Shown here piece by piece: positions 16,743 through 25,667 of a stretch of DNA of 64,000 nt. This DNA comes from CAYOEV01 sp964403075. GTDB lineage: Bacteria > Bacteroidota > Bacteroidia > Cytophagales > Cyclobacteriaceae. Position numbers and translations under genes: made by a program. The stretch's first letter is position 1; every line of letters starts with the position of its first letter. The notes below the pieces were generated by a model, which saw nothing but the letters and a program-made list of their open reading frames with translations, ran no database searches and had not been told where the DNA came from. The stretch lies in assembly GCA_964403075.1 (NCBI GenBank), contig CAYOEV010000013.1:5759-69758 (forward strand), given 5' to 3'.

Positions 16743-17962
16743 TGATGTTGAACATAGAGGCAATAAGGCAAGAATTTCCGATTTTAAACCAAAAGGTGAA
16801 TAAGCACCAGTTGGTATATTTAGACAATGCGGCTTCATCACAAAAGCCAATGCGTGTCATTCGGGCGCTGGAGAATTATTACACCTGCAATCACTCAAAC
16901 ATTCACAGAGGTGTGCACACTTTGGCGGAGCGCGCCACGAAAGACTATGAAGACACACGCACTCACGCAGCGAAATTTATCAATGCTGCTGAGCCAGCAG
17001 AAGTCATTTTCACGCGTGGTACCACAGAAGGCATCAATCTGGTCGCTCAGGCATATGGTCGAAAAACCTTAAAAAGAGAGGATGAAATCCTGCTTAGCGG
17101 GATGGAACATCATTCCAACATCGTGCCCTGGCAGATGGTGGCCAAGCAAACGGGAGCAAAAATTCGCGTAATTCCTGTAACAGATGAGGGCGCATTGGAC
17201 CTGGTGGCCTATGGTCAGCTACTCACCAAACAAACAAAAATTGTGGCTGTAAACCTGGTTTCAAATACCCTTGGAACCATCAACCCAGTAGCTACCATCG
17301 TTGAAAAGGCACACGCAGTAGGCGCCAGGGTAATGGTAGATGCGGCACAGGCTACTCCGCACCTCTACATCGATGTGGAGGCACTGAATGCGGATTTTTT
17401 GGCCTTGTCTGCACATAAAATGTATGGGCCTACTGGTGTGGGCTTATTGTATGGGAAACGTGCACTTTTGGAATACATGGATCCTTACCAGGGAGGCGGC
17501 GAGATGATCAATGAAGTAAGTTTTGAGGAAACATCCTACAACGAAATTCCTTACAAGTTTGAAGCCGGCACTCCAAACATCGCAGATGTAATTGCATTTA
17601 GGGAAGCCATGCTTTTTATGGAGGAATTGGGTCATGACGCCATACAGACACATGAGAATGATTTGCTCGTAAGAGCCATTTCGCTTTTAAGTGAGATTGA
17701 CGGATTTACGCCTATGGGAACTGCCGAAAATAAGGCCTCCGTAATATCTTTCAACATTGAGGGTGTCCACCCTTACGATTTGGGCATGTGGCTGGATGCA
17801 AAGGGCATCGCAGTCAGAACCGGTCACCATTGCACGCAGCCGCTAATGACCCGATTTGGCGTAGAGGGCACTGTTCGCGCATCCTTTGCCGTCTACAATA
17901 CACATCAGGAAGTAGAGCAGCTGGCAGAGGCTGTAAAAGAGGTTTTACTAAAATTGGCATGA
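16742..17962 (+). CDS. sufS: SufS cysteine desulfurase
   Basis: 406 residues from ATG 16742. PLP-dependent group II cysteine desulfurase that takes sulfur from L-cysteine and passes it to SufE. PLP lysine K226 in SAHKMYG; active-site cysteine C364 in RTGHHCTQP; substrate-binding GMEHHSNIVPWQ and TRGTTEGINLV blocks are intact. Start overlaps the sufD stop, stop overlaps the sufE start, fitting a tightly coupled operon. Confidence 0.97.
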   Translation: MMLNIEAIRQEFPILNQKVNKHQLVYLDNAASSQKPMRVIRALENYYTCNHSNIHRGVHTLAERATKDYEDTRTHAAKFINAAEPAEVIFTRGTTEGINLVAQAYGRKTLKREDEILLSGMEHHSNIVPWQMVAKQTGAKIRVIPVTDEGALDLVAYGQLLTKQTKIVAVNLVSNTLGTINPVATIVEKAHAVGARVMVDAAQATPHLYIDVEALNADFLALSAHKMYGPTGVGLLYGKRALLEYMDPYQGGGEMINEVSFEETSYNEIPYKFEAGTPNIADVIAFREAMLFMEELGHDAIQTHENDLLVRAISLLSEIDGFTPMGTAENKASVISFNIEGVHPYDLGMWLDAKGIAVRTGHHCTQPLMTRFGVEGTVRASFAVYNTHQEVEQLAEAVKEVLLKLA

Positions 17963-18396
17963 TGTCATCAATAAGGCAAAAGCAAGACGAAATCATAGAA
18001 CGTTTCTCCATGTTGGATGGAGATATGGAAATGACGCTCAATTACCTCATGGAGTTGGGCGGCAAGCTCCCGACAATGGATGAAACGCTCAAAAATGATG
18101 ACCACATTGTAAAAGGCTGCCAGTCAAAAGTCTGGCTGGACGCACATCTTGAGGGAGACCAGGTCGTCTACCTCGCAGATTCTAACACGGCAATCACCAA
18201 AGGGTTGATAAGTTTGCTAGTACAAGTACTCAGTAGAGAAAAAGCTGAGGCCATTGTGAAAGCAGATTTGGACTTTCCTCAGAAAATTGGAATGAGTCGA
18301 TTCATCGGTACCCAAAGGTCCAATGGCTTTGCCGCCATGGTCAAGCAAATGAAGTATTACGCTGTTGCACTAAACGCCCAAATATCAAATGTCTGA
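17959..18396 (+). CDS. sufE: SufE sulfur-acceptor protein
   Basis: 145 residues from ATG 17959, overlapping the sufS stop by 4 nt. SufE accepts persulfide sulfur from SufS and stimulates its activity. The acceptor cysteine is C54 in VKGCQSKVWL. The fold-typical segments DMEMTLNYLMELGGKLP at the start and IGMSRFIGTQRSNGFAAM near the end are present. Its stop overlaps the following DUF59 gene by 8 nt. Confidence 0.95.
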   Translation: MMSSIRQKQDEIIERFSMLDGDMEMTLNYLMELGGKLPTMDETLKNDDHIVKGCQSKVWLDAHLEGDQVVYLADSNTAITKGLISLLVQVLSREKAEAIVKADLDFPQKIGMSRFIGTQRSNGFAAMVKQMKYYAVALNAQISNV

Positions 18397-18718
18397 AGCA
18401 AAGACTACAGAAACCCTTGAATTGAAGGAAAAAGTCGTACGCGCCATAAAGGAAGTGTATGACCCGGAAATACCTGTGGATGTTTATGAGTTGGGACTGA
18501 TTTATGAGATCAATGTATTTCCCATTAACAATGTCCATGTATTGATGACCTTAACTTCTCCATCCTGCCCGGCAGCGGAGAGTATACCTTCAGAGGTTGA
18601 ACAAAGAGTGAAAGCCATTGAAGGGGTGAACGAAGTACAGGTAGAGCTGACTTTTGACCCTCCCTTTGACACCAGCATGATGTCGGAAACGGCCAAGTTG
18701 GAATTAGGTTTTATGTAA
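18389..18718 (+). CDS. DUF59 (MIP18/SufT-like) Fe-S assembly protein
   Basis: 109 residues. MIP18 family: DPEIPVDVYELGLIYEI near the start and TSPSCPAAESIPSEV in the middle with the conserved cysteine. SufT-type proteins help mature Fe-S proteins; the position directly after sufE, overlapping it by 8 nt, supports that role. YitW/PaaD-like names refer to the same fold. Confidence 0.9.
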   Translation: MSEAKTTETLELKEKVVRAIKEVYDPEIPVDVYELGLIYEINVFPINNVHVLMTLTSPSCPAAESIPSEVEQRVKAIEGVNEVQVELTFDPPFDTSMMSETAKLELGFM

Positions 18719-18752
18719 TAAATCGGATTTTAAAATTTAAAAGCAAATAGTC

Positions 18753-19169
18753 ATGTATCCTCCCGAATTAGTTGCTCCCATGAGGTCGGAGCTGACAGAA
18801 AATGGATTTCAGGAATTCAGAACCTCAGATGAGGTGTATGCACACCTGAAAGATCACAAAGGAACTACCCTTTTAGTCATCAACAGTGTATGCGGTTGTG
18901 CGGCTGGAACTGCCAGACCTGGTGTCTTACACTCTCTGCAAGCCAGTGATAAGCGACCAGATTATTTAACTACTGTGTTTGCAGGCGTAGACACTGACGC
19001 CGTAAACAAGGCCAGAGAATATACGCTACCCTACCCCCCCTCTTCTCCTGCCATAGCGCTTTTCAAGGATGGGGAACTCGCACATTTCGTGGAACGCCAT
19101 CACATTGAGGGACGCTCCGCAGAGATGATCGGAAATCATTTAAAAGAAGTCTACGCTGAATTTTGTTGA
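18753..19169 (+). CDS. Bacilliredoxin, BrxA/BrxB family (YphP/YqiW)
   Basis: 138 residues. The CGC redox motif is C47-G-C49 in SVCGCAAGTARPG, the hallmark of bacilliredoxins, which remove bacillithiol from protein cysteines. This implies that the organism uses bacillithiol or a similar low-molecular-weight thiol, as known for several Bacteroidota. It lies 34 nt after the DUF59 gene on the same strand and is followed by a terminator, so it may be the last gene of the suf transcript. Confidence 0.92.
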   Translation: MYPPELVAPMRSELTENGFQEFRTSDEVYAHLKDHKGTTLLVINSVCGCAAGTARPGVLHSLQASDKRPDYLTTVFAGVDTDAVNKAREYTLPYPPSSPAIALFKDGELAHFVERHHIEGRSAEMIGNHLKEVYAEFC

Positions 19170-19185
19170 AAACAAAGGCTGACAA

Positions 19186-19215
19186 AACCGTCCGTCGAAT
19201 GGCGGACAGTTTTTT
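19186..19215 (+). terminator. Terminator after the bacilliredoxin gene
   Basis: AAC-C-GTCCG (19186-19194) pairs with CGGAC-A-GTT (19203-19211) with one mismatch, followed by six T. It ends the suf transcript. Confidence 0.7.
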
Positions 19216-19225
19216 GTTCAGGATG

Positions 19226-19582
19226 TTAGTCCCACTTCAATTCGGTGTCCTCAGACGATGCGAAAGAAGATTCAACGACCACCTCCTCAGTGTCTTCTTT
19301 TTCGAATGATGTGAAATCTACTTCAGGCATCAGTTCAGTCTTTACATGGTTCATGGTGTTATTTAGTGCATCCATGAATTTGTGAAAATCCTCTTTGTAC
19401 AAAAAGATTTTATGTTTTTCGTAAACAAACCCATCGTCTTTAGGTCTACGCTTGCTCTCGGTGATGGTAAGATAGTAGTCATTGGAACGTGTAGATTTTA
19501 CGTCAAAAAAGTAAGTTCTCTTACCTGCACGAACTCTTTCTGAATAAATTTCTTCCCTACCCTTATCGTTTTGGTCTTCCAC
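19226..19582 (-). CDS. PUR-alpha-like DUF3276 nucleic-acid-binding protein
   Basis: 118 residues, GTG start at 19582. The core (ERVRAGKRTYFFDVKSTRSNDYYLTITESKRR, read in parts, residues about 14-45, then KIFLYKEDFHKFMDAL) is the bacterial PUR domain known to bind single-stranded nucleic acid. The C-terminal tail is highly acidic. Almost universal in Bacteroidota, where its precise role is unknown. Single gene, convergent with the suf unit. Confidence 0.9.
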   Translation of the reverse strand: MEDQNDKGREEIYSERVRAGKRTYFFDVKSTRSNDYYLTITESKRRPKDDGFVYEKHKIFLYKEDFHKFMDALNNTMNHVKTELMPEVDFTSFEKEDTEEVVVESSFASSEDTELKWD

Positions 19583-19704
19583 TTCTATCAGTTTTAGTGT
19601 TGAAAATTCTGTACAATCATAAAAAATTTTGTGATTAAATGTAGTACTTTCAAGTGGTTACTGTTTTGAACATCTAGTTTTAAAGTTCCGTTAATATTTA
19701 ATTA

Positions 19705-20604
19705 ATGAGCATTACCTTAAAGGATATCAGTCAATTCTCGGGATTGGATTTGATTGCCAAACAGTTGGTAGAAGGGTTTATCACAGGCCTGCACCGTTCT
19801 CCTTACCACGGTTTTTCCGTGGAGTTTGCTGAACACAAACAATATAATTTTGGCGAAAGCACGCGGTACATAGACTGGAAGGTTTTCGCACGCACGGATC
19901 GGTTGTTCACCAAAAGATTTGAAGAAGAAACCAACCTCCGCTGCCACCTCCTACTGGATCATTCCGGGAGCATGTATTTTCCAAAACCCGGGCTGGATAA
20001 AATACGCTTTAGTGTCATCGCCTCGGCCGCTCTGGCTAATCTTCTCATCAGACAACGCGATGCGGTAGGGCTCACTTTATTTTCCGATGGCATAGATTTT
20101 CAGAGCGCACAAAAGTCAACACAGTCTCACCTACTGCAATTAATTAATCAACTGAGTCAAGTGTTGAACCACCCTACTTCCGGAGGCACACGAATTACAC
20201 AGGTGCTTCATGAAATAGCCGATAAAATCAAGCGTCGCTCTTTGGTTATATTATTTACAGATATGTTCCAGTCCAGCGATCACGAAACAGTTTACGCCGC
20301 TTTGCAGCACCTGGTGCACAACGGTCATGAGGTGCTACTTTTTCATGTATCCGACTGGAAAACCGAGCTGGAATTTGACTATTCCGACAGGCCTTCACGT
20401 TTCGTTGATTTAGAGACCAATGAAACGGTACGCATCAATCCATATGCCATCAGGGAAAACTACACCTCACAAATGAAGGCGTTCTACAATGAGGTCAAGT
20501 GGAGATGCGGCGGACTACGTGTCGACTTCGTAGAGGTAGACACAAAAAACCCATTCGAAAAAATTCTAAATGCCTATTTGATTAAACGAAAAAGAATGCG
20601 ATAA
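19705..20604 (+). CDS. DUF58 domain protein (VWA-like)
   Basis: 299 residues. Begins with the DUF58 block SGLDLIAKQLVEGFITGLH and GESTRYIDWKVFARTDRLFTK, then LLLDHSGSMYF, a metal-ion-dependent-adhesion-site-like DxSxS. Such proteins usually work with MoxR AAA ATPases in assembly or chaperoning of periplasmic complexes, and are usually encoded next to moxR and VWA genes; none is present here, so this copy is isolated. No membrane segments. Confidence 0.9.
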   Translation: MSITLKDISQFSGLDLIAKQLVEGFITGLHRSPYHGFSVEFAEHKQYNFGESTRYIDWKVFARTDRLFTKRFEEETNLRCHLLLDHSGSMYFPKPGLDKIRFSVIASAALANLLIRQRDAVGLTLFSDGIDFQSAQKSTQSHLLQLINQLSQVLNHPTSGGTRITQVLHEIADKIKRRSLVILFTDMFQSSDHETVYAALQHLVHNGHEVLLFHVSDWKTELEFDYSDRPSRFVDLETNETVRINPYAIRENYTSQMKAFYNEVKWRCGGLRVDFVEVDTKNPFEKILNAYLIKRKRMR

Positions 20605-20608
20605 GCCG

Positions 20609-20953
20609 CTACAGGTGCAACCAATCCTTCTTTGCCATCAACTCTTCCTCGGTTTCTTCATAATCAGGGTCAGGTACGCAGCAATCTACCGGACAAACAG
20701 CCGCGCACTGGGGTTCTTCATGAAAACCCTGGCATTCGGTACACTTTCCCGACACGATGTAGTAAAACTCGTCGGAGACTGGTTCCTGATTTTCATTGGC
20801 ATCTACTTTACTACCATCTTCCAATTCGACGTCACTAAGGTCCGTGCCGTCTGACCACTTCCACTCCACACCGCCTTCGTAAATGGCAGTGTTGGGGCAT
20901 TCCGGTTCACATGCACCACAGTTGATGCATTCATCAGTTATCATTATTGCCAT
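20609..20953 (-). CDS. Ferredoxin with two 4Fe-4S cluster motifs
   Basis: 114 residues. First cluster motif CINCGACEPECPNTA (9-23), second CTECQGFHEEPQCAAVCP with DCC after it; about 45 acidic residues separate them. This long-insert dicluster ferredoxin is common in Bacteroidota. Divergently transcribed from the LuxC-type reductase, with the two promoter boxes 7 nt apart, a pairing that suggests a shared redox context, though electron delivery to that enzyme is not shown. Confidence 0.92.
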   Translation of the reverse strand: MAIMITDECINCGACEPECPNTAIYEGGVEWKWSDGTDLSDVELEDGSKVDANENQEPVSDEFYYIVSGKCTECQGFHEEPQCAAVCPVDCCVPDPDYEETEEELMAKKDWLHL

Positions 20954-20976
20954 AAGGCGCTATTTCTTAATAATTA

Positions 20977-20984
20977 CAAAACTA
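20977..20984 (-). promoter_or_regulatory. Promoter box of the ferredoxin gene
   Basis: Minus strand TAGTTTTG, exact TAnnTTTG match, about 23 nt before the ferredoxin ATG. Confidence 0.45.
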
Positions 20985-20991
20985 GAAACAA

Positions 20992-20999
20992 TAATTTTG
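20992..20999 (+). promoter_or_regulatory. Promoter box of the acyl-CoA reductase gene
   Basis: TAATTTTG, exact TAnnTTTG match, 21 nt before the ATG at 21021. It lies back to back with the ferredoxin promoter. Confidence 0.45.
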
Positions 21000-21020
21000 T
21001 AGCCCAAGTTCTAATCAAAA

Positions 21021-22022
21021 ATGAAAGTTGACGAAAGAGTAAGTGCGTGGATTTATCTGGGGAAACTGCTGGACCAGATAGACTGGTCGACACCGATCAA
21101 ACATGCGCAAGCAGAGAATCCCTGGTTTACTGCAGACAGTATACAATTGGCTATCCAGGGGATTCAACATTTACTGGACGAGAATAGCCTCAATCGATGG
21201 TTACAGCCCTACAGGCTGCATCCGAAAACACCAAAGATAGTTGGCATAGTGGCAGCAGGTAATATTCCTATGGTGGGGTTGCACGACTTACTGTGTATCC
21301 TACTGAGTGGTCACATTGCATCTATCAAACTAAGTTCCCAGGACAAGGTACTGCTTCCGTATTTGTTAAAACACCTGGTGGAGATCGAACCACGTTTTGA
21401 GCAAGACTTTAAATTTGTTGAGCGACTTTCACATCTGGACGCAGTGATTGCGACAGGCACCGACAATACCAGCAGATATTTTGAGCATTACTTTGGTAAA
21501 TACCCGAACATAATCCGAAAAAACAGGGTGTCAGTGGCGGTGCTAAACGGAAACGAATCAGCTTCACAACTGGAGGCACTAGGCAAGGACATTTTTTATT
21601 ATTATGGTCTTGGTTGTCGCAATGTGGCCAAACTTATCCTGCCCCATGATTTTTCCATCGAACGTTTGTACAAAGCTTTTGAAGTATTTTCAAACTGGGG
21701 CAGCCACCACAAATACAAAAACAACTACGACTATCACAAATCCATACTTCTTATAAACGGAGACGACCACTTAGACAATGGTTTTTTACTGCTTCGCGAA
21801 ACCGAGGAACTGGCCTCACCCACATCCATCCTCTACTTCCATAGGTATCATGATCCTGAAGAGGTACAGGTTTACCTTGCCAATCATCAAAATAAAATAC
21901 AGTGCATAGTTGGTGAAAATCAGCAGACGCCATTAGGCCAATCACAATTTCCGGAGCCGTGGGATTATGCAGACCGTGTAGATACCCTTGACTTTCTGGA
22001 TCATTTAACGCCAGTGAAATGA
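21021..22022 (+). CDS. Acyl-CoA reductase, LuxC-like
   Basis: 333 residues; LuxC-family enzymes reduce acyl-CoA or acyl-protein thioesters to fatty aldehydes with NADPH. Recognisable blocks: PKIVGIVAAGNIPMVGLHD, LSGHIASIKLSSQDK and GLGCRNVAKLILP containing the catalytic cysteine. Shorter than LuxC of luminous bacteria (about 480), as usual for Bacteroidota members. Its stop overlaps the start of the aldo/keto reductase gene by 4 nt, so the two are coupled. A LuxE-like gene lies 22 kb away at 43817. Confidence 0.85.
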   Translation: MKVDERVSAWIYLGKLLDQIDWSTPIKHAQAENPWFTADSIQLAIQGIQHLLDENSLNRWLQPYRLHPKTPKIVGIVAAGNIPMVGLHDLLCILLSGHIASIKLSSQDKVLLPYLLKHLVEIEPRFEQDFKFVERLSHLDAVIATGTDNTSRYFEHYFGKYPNIIRKNRVSVAVLNGNESASQLEALGKDIFYYYGLGCRNVAKLILPHDFSIERLYKAFEVFSNWGSHHKYKNNYDYHKSILLINGDDHLDNGFLLLRETEELASPTSILYFHRYHDPEEVQVYLANHQNKIQCIVGENQQTPLGQSQFPEPWDYADRVDTLDFLDHLTPVK

Positions 22023-22879
22023 ACCCTTTTCCACCACTTATCGTCGGCGTCATGCGTTGGGGCAAATGGGGCGCACAGTTGGATACCAAAGGATATGCTT
22101 CGCGCATTGCCCATTGTCTGGACCTGGGTTTGAACTTTTTCGATCATGCCGACATCTATGGCGGGTACACAACGGAGGCTGAATTTGGGAAAGCGCTTAA
22201 ACAAAACAAGAAGCTGGCGAATAAAGTACAAATAATAACCAAATACGGCATTCGAGAACCTTCGGCACATCTCCCAGACCGCCGCATCAAATCCTATGAC
22301 GCCTCTGCTGAACATCTCGTGAGATCTGTAGACCATTCTTTGACAAACCTGGGCATAGAGCAACTACACACCCTGCTGATTCATCGTCCGGATTACTTGT
22401 TGGAGCCCGAGGCCGTTGCACTTGCCCTAACAAAATTGAAGCAGCAAGGGAAAGTAAAGTATTTCGGGGTTTCTAATTTCAGTTTTTCGCAATTTGAGAC
22501 ACTTTATGCTTTTATCCCATTGATTACAAACCAAATCCAACTGTCATTGACCCATCGCGCCGCTCTTGATGACGGCACCTTGGACCAGGCATGTAGGCAC
22601 GACTTGCCACCCATGGTTTGGTCGCCTTTAGGCACTTATTTTCAGGAGCCCCATCAAAGGTTGAAAACGGCGGTGAGCGAAATGTCAAACAAGTACAATG
22701 CGACAGAAGACCAAGTGCTACTGGCCTGGGTCTGTAGGCATCCCAGTCACCCCCTACCCGTCATCGGTACCTCCCGTATGGATCGTATTTCATCCGCCTT
22801 CGAAGCCAAACATCTCCGGCTGTCGGCTGAAGATTGGTATTTTTTGCTGGAAGCAGCCGTTGGGCGACAGGTCGCTTAA
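22019..22879 (+). CDS. Aldo/keto reductase
   Basis: 286 residues, a TIM-barrel NADPH-dependent oxidoreductase. Catalytic tetrad: D in FFDHADIYGGY with Y, K in IITKYGIRE, and H in LLIHRPDYLL. The C-terminal cofactor region reads PLPVIGTSRMDRI. Closest in layout to the YdhF/AKR subgroup. Coupled by a 4-nt overlap to the acyl-CoA reductase, so it could reduce the aldehyde product further; this is inference from position. Confidence 0.92.
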   Translation: MNPFPPLIVGVMRWGKWGAQLDTKGYASRIAHCLDLGLNFFDHADIYGGYTTEAEFGKALKQNKKLANKVQIITKYGIREPSAHLPDRRIKSYDASAEHLVRSVDHSLTNLGIEQLHTLLIHRPDYLLEPEAVALALTKLKQQGKVKYFGVSNFSFSQFETLYAFIPLITNQIQLSLTHRAALDDGTLDQACRHDLPPMVWSPLGTYFQEPHQRLKTAVSEMSNKYNATEDQVLLAWVCRHPSHPLPVIGTSRMDRISSAFEAKHLRLSAEDWYFLLEAAVGRQVA

Positions 22880-22952
22880 TCTCGCCGTATTAGCAGTCGC
22901 TACTCACCTTCGCTTTACTATATTTACCAAATTAAAAATTAATAAACCTACC

Positions 22953-25601
22953 ATGGCGCAGGACTTTTTTGGTATTCAACGCGAACTTCACACACCCTTA
23001 GGGACCCACAAATACTTTAGCTTAAGTGCGCTGGCTGAAAAGAGGCCCGAGGTAAGAAAACTACCCTACTCCATTCGGATTCTTTTAGAAAATGCCATCC
23101 GTAATTACGATGATTTCTCAGTAACAGTGGAGCACCTCGAATCGCTCCTAAATTGGAAGGAAACCGCTGGTAAGGACGACATCCCCTACAAGCCGGCGCG
23201 GGTGCTCATGCAAGACTTTACTGGCGTCCCCGCAGTCGTAGACATCGCCTCTATTCGATCGGAAGTGGCTCGTAAACACAAGGATACTTCTAAAACGAAC
23301 CCGATAGTACCAGTAGACCTCGTGATAGACCACAGCGTGACGGTAGAGCATTTTGGTACCGCCAATGCCGTTGAACAGAATGTGGCCATCGAATACCAAC
23401 GCAATGAAGAACGATACAAATTATTAAAGTGGGCACAGCAGGCGCTCGATAATTTTACTGTGGTACCTCCCGGTATGGGTATTTGCCACCAGGTTAACCT
23501 GGAAAGACTGGCAAGTGGGGTAATTGAACGGGATGGCTACCTTTTTCCGGATACCCTGGTGGGTACAGATTCACATACACCCATGGTCAATGGCATCGGC
23601 GTACTTGGATGGGGTGTTGGCGGTATTGAAGCAGAAGCAGCCATGCTGGGACAGCCGATATACATGATCCTGCCTCAGGTGGTCGGCTTGAAACTGACCG
23701 GGAAAATGAAGGAGGGAACCACGGCCACAGACCTGGTTTTGACCATTACCAAATTATTGAGAGACTATGGGGTTGTTGGTAAAATGGTAGAAGTATTTGG
23801 CCCGGGACTTGCCCATCTCGGTGTCACTGATCGTGCGACCATCTCTAATATGTCGCCGGAATTTGGATGTACTGATACCCACTGGCCAATAGATGAGCAG
23901 ACATTGTTGTACATGCGTAATACTGGTCGGGCAGAGAATCATCTGGCCATGGTGGAGGCATACGCCAAAGAGAACCTTCTTTGGAGAGACGATACTGCCG
24001 AGAATGAGTACTCCAGTAGTTTAGAATTGGACCTAAACACAGTAGAACCTACCATTTCAGGGCCCAAACGACCCCAAGACAAAATTTTATTGAGCGATGC
24101 CAAGAACACAATTAATCAATTGCTTGACGATAAGGGAGACAATCGAATTAAGACCACGATAAGCAATGGTCAAACGTACGACTTCACCGAGGGAGATGTA
24201 GCAGTGGCAGCCATCACCTCATGCACCAACACCTCGAACCCCAGCGTAATGATTGGCGCCGGATTGTTGGCCAAAAAGGCCATTGAAAAAGGTTTAAATG
24301 TCAAGCCATGGGTGAAAACCTCTCTGGCTCCGGGTTCACGTGTGGTAACTAAATATTTGGAATCAGCCAATCTGATGAAACCACTGGAAGCCCTTAACTT
24401 CTACCTTGTAGGCTACGGGTGCACCACTTGCATAGGTAACACCGGAGACATGATTCCCGCAGTTCAACAAGCCGTAGTGGAAAAAGACATGTATGTGTCT
24501 TCGGTACTATCGGGCAATAGGAACTTCGAGGCTAGAATTCATCCAAACATTAAAATGAATTTTTTAGCTTCCCCATTGCTGGTAGTGGCCTATGCCATCG
24601 CTGGAACAATGGATTTTGACATGTATAAGGACCCACTGGGTCAGGATCAGGAAGGCAAAGACGTATACTTGAGAGACATCTGGCCAGATTTGTCAGAGAT
24701 TGAAGAGGTGATGAAAAAGGTGTTAACACCGGCAGATTACGAACGCAACTATGTCTCCATCTTTGACGGAGATGAGCAGTGGCAGGAACTCAAGGCACCT
24801 ACGGGTAAAATTTATGAATGGGACAGCTCCTCTACATACATTCAAGAGGCACCTTTTTTCAAAGACATCTCGGAGCAACCTGAGTCCATCAAGAATATCG
24901 AAGGTGCGAAGGTATTATTGAAACTGGGAGACAGCATCACCACAGATCACATCTCCCCTGCAGGTAAATTCCTACCAGAACATCCTGCCGGCCAATACTT
25001 GCAGGCCCACGGCGTAACACAGAGAGATTTCAACTCGTACGGCTCCAGAAGAGGAAATCACGAAGTGATGATGCGCGGCACATTTGCCAATGTGCGCATC
25101 AGTAACCAGTTGGTGGATAAAGAAGGTGGTTGGACCGTCTATCATCCCAGCGGTGAAGAGATGACTGTCTTTGATGCATCGATGAAATACCAGGAAACTG
25201 GTACTCCCTTAGTGATATTGGGCGGCAAAGAATACGGCTCGGGATCATCTAGAGATTGGGCCGCCAAAGGCACCATACTCCTTGGTGTTAAGGCGGTGTT
25301 GGCAGATAGTTTTGAAAGAATTCACCGATCCAACCTCGTGGGAATGGGCGTACTGCCCATGGTTTACCAGGAAGGAGAGAATGCCGACAGCCTCGGGCTT
25401 GATGGAACGGAAACATTTGACATTTATGGACTGGATGACGATTTACGACCGGGACAATTGGTAGCTGTAAAAGCGACCAAAAACGACGGCTCCTTAGTTG
25501 AATTCCAGGTTAAATTACGACTGGATTCCAGTGTAGACGTGGAGTACTACCGTCATGGAGGTATTTTGCATTACGTACTGAGAAACTTTCTTAAAGAATA
25601 A
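22953..25601 (+). CDS. acnA: Aconitate hydratase
   Basis: 882 residues from ATG 22953 (MAQDFFGIQREL); a longer in-frame reading reaches back into the aldo/keto reductase gene but is not coding there. Isomerises citrate to isocitrate in the TCA cycle. 4Fe-4S ligands C424 (TSCTNTSNPS), C490 and C493 (GYGCTTCIGNTGD). The swivelling C-terminal domain has SYGSRRGNHEVMMRGTFAN and GGKEYGSGSSRDWAAKG. Layout is IRP/AcnA type rather than AcnB. A TATATTTA box lies upstream. Confidence 0.95.
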   Translation: MAQDFFGIQRELHTPLGTHKYFSLSALAEKRPEVRKLPYSIRILLENAIRNYDDFSVTVEHLESLLNWKETAGKDDIPYKPARVLMQDFTGVPAVVDIASIRSEVARKHKDTSKTNPIVPVDLVIDHSVTVEHFGTANAVEQNVAIEYQRNEERYKLLKWAQQALDNFTVVPPGMGICHQVNLERLASGVIERDGYLFPDTLVGTDSHTPMVNGIGVLGWGVGGIEAEAAMLGQPIYMILPQVVGLKLTGKMKEGTTATDLVLTITKLLRDYGVVGKMVEVFGPGLAHLGVTDRATISNMSPEFGCTDTHWPIDEQTLLYMRNTGRAENHLAMVEAYAKENLLWRDDTAENEYSSSLELDLNTVEPTISGPKRPQDKILLSDAKNTINQLLDDKGDNRIKTTISNGQTYDFTEGDVAVAAITSCTNTSNPSVMIGAGLLAKKAIEKGLNVKPWVKTSLAPGSRVVTKYLESANLMKPLEALNFYLVGYGCTTCIGNTGDMIPAVQQAVVEKDMYVSSVLSGNRNFEARIHPNIKMNFLASPLLVVAYAIAGTMDFDMYKDPLGQDQEGKDVYLRDIWPDLSEIEEVMKKVLTPADYERNYVSIFDGDEQWQELKAPTGKIYEWDSSSTYIQEAPFFKDISEQPESIKNIEGAKVLLKLGDSITTDHISPAGKFLPEHPAGQYLQAHGVTQRDFNSYGSRRGNHEVMMRGTFANVRISNQLVDKEGGWTVYHPSGEEMTVFDASMKYQETGTPLVILGGKEYGSGSSRDWAAKGTILLGVKAVLADSFERIHRSNLVGMGVLPMVYQEGENADSLGLDGTETFDIYGLDDDLRPGQLVAVKATKNDGSLVEFQVKLRLDSSVDVEYYRHGGILHYVLRNFLKE

Positions 25602-25667
25602 GACTGGTAAAGATCTAGGGTCCAGACAATTTCAGTCATTTTTTCATGGAACTACCTTTATCTTTAG

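Noticed and set aside
22698..22952. Upstream extension of the aconitase frame
   Set aside because: It overlaps the end of the aldo/keto reductase gene in another frame; MAQDFFGIQREL is the normal start.
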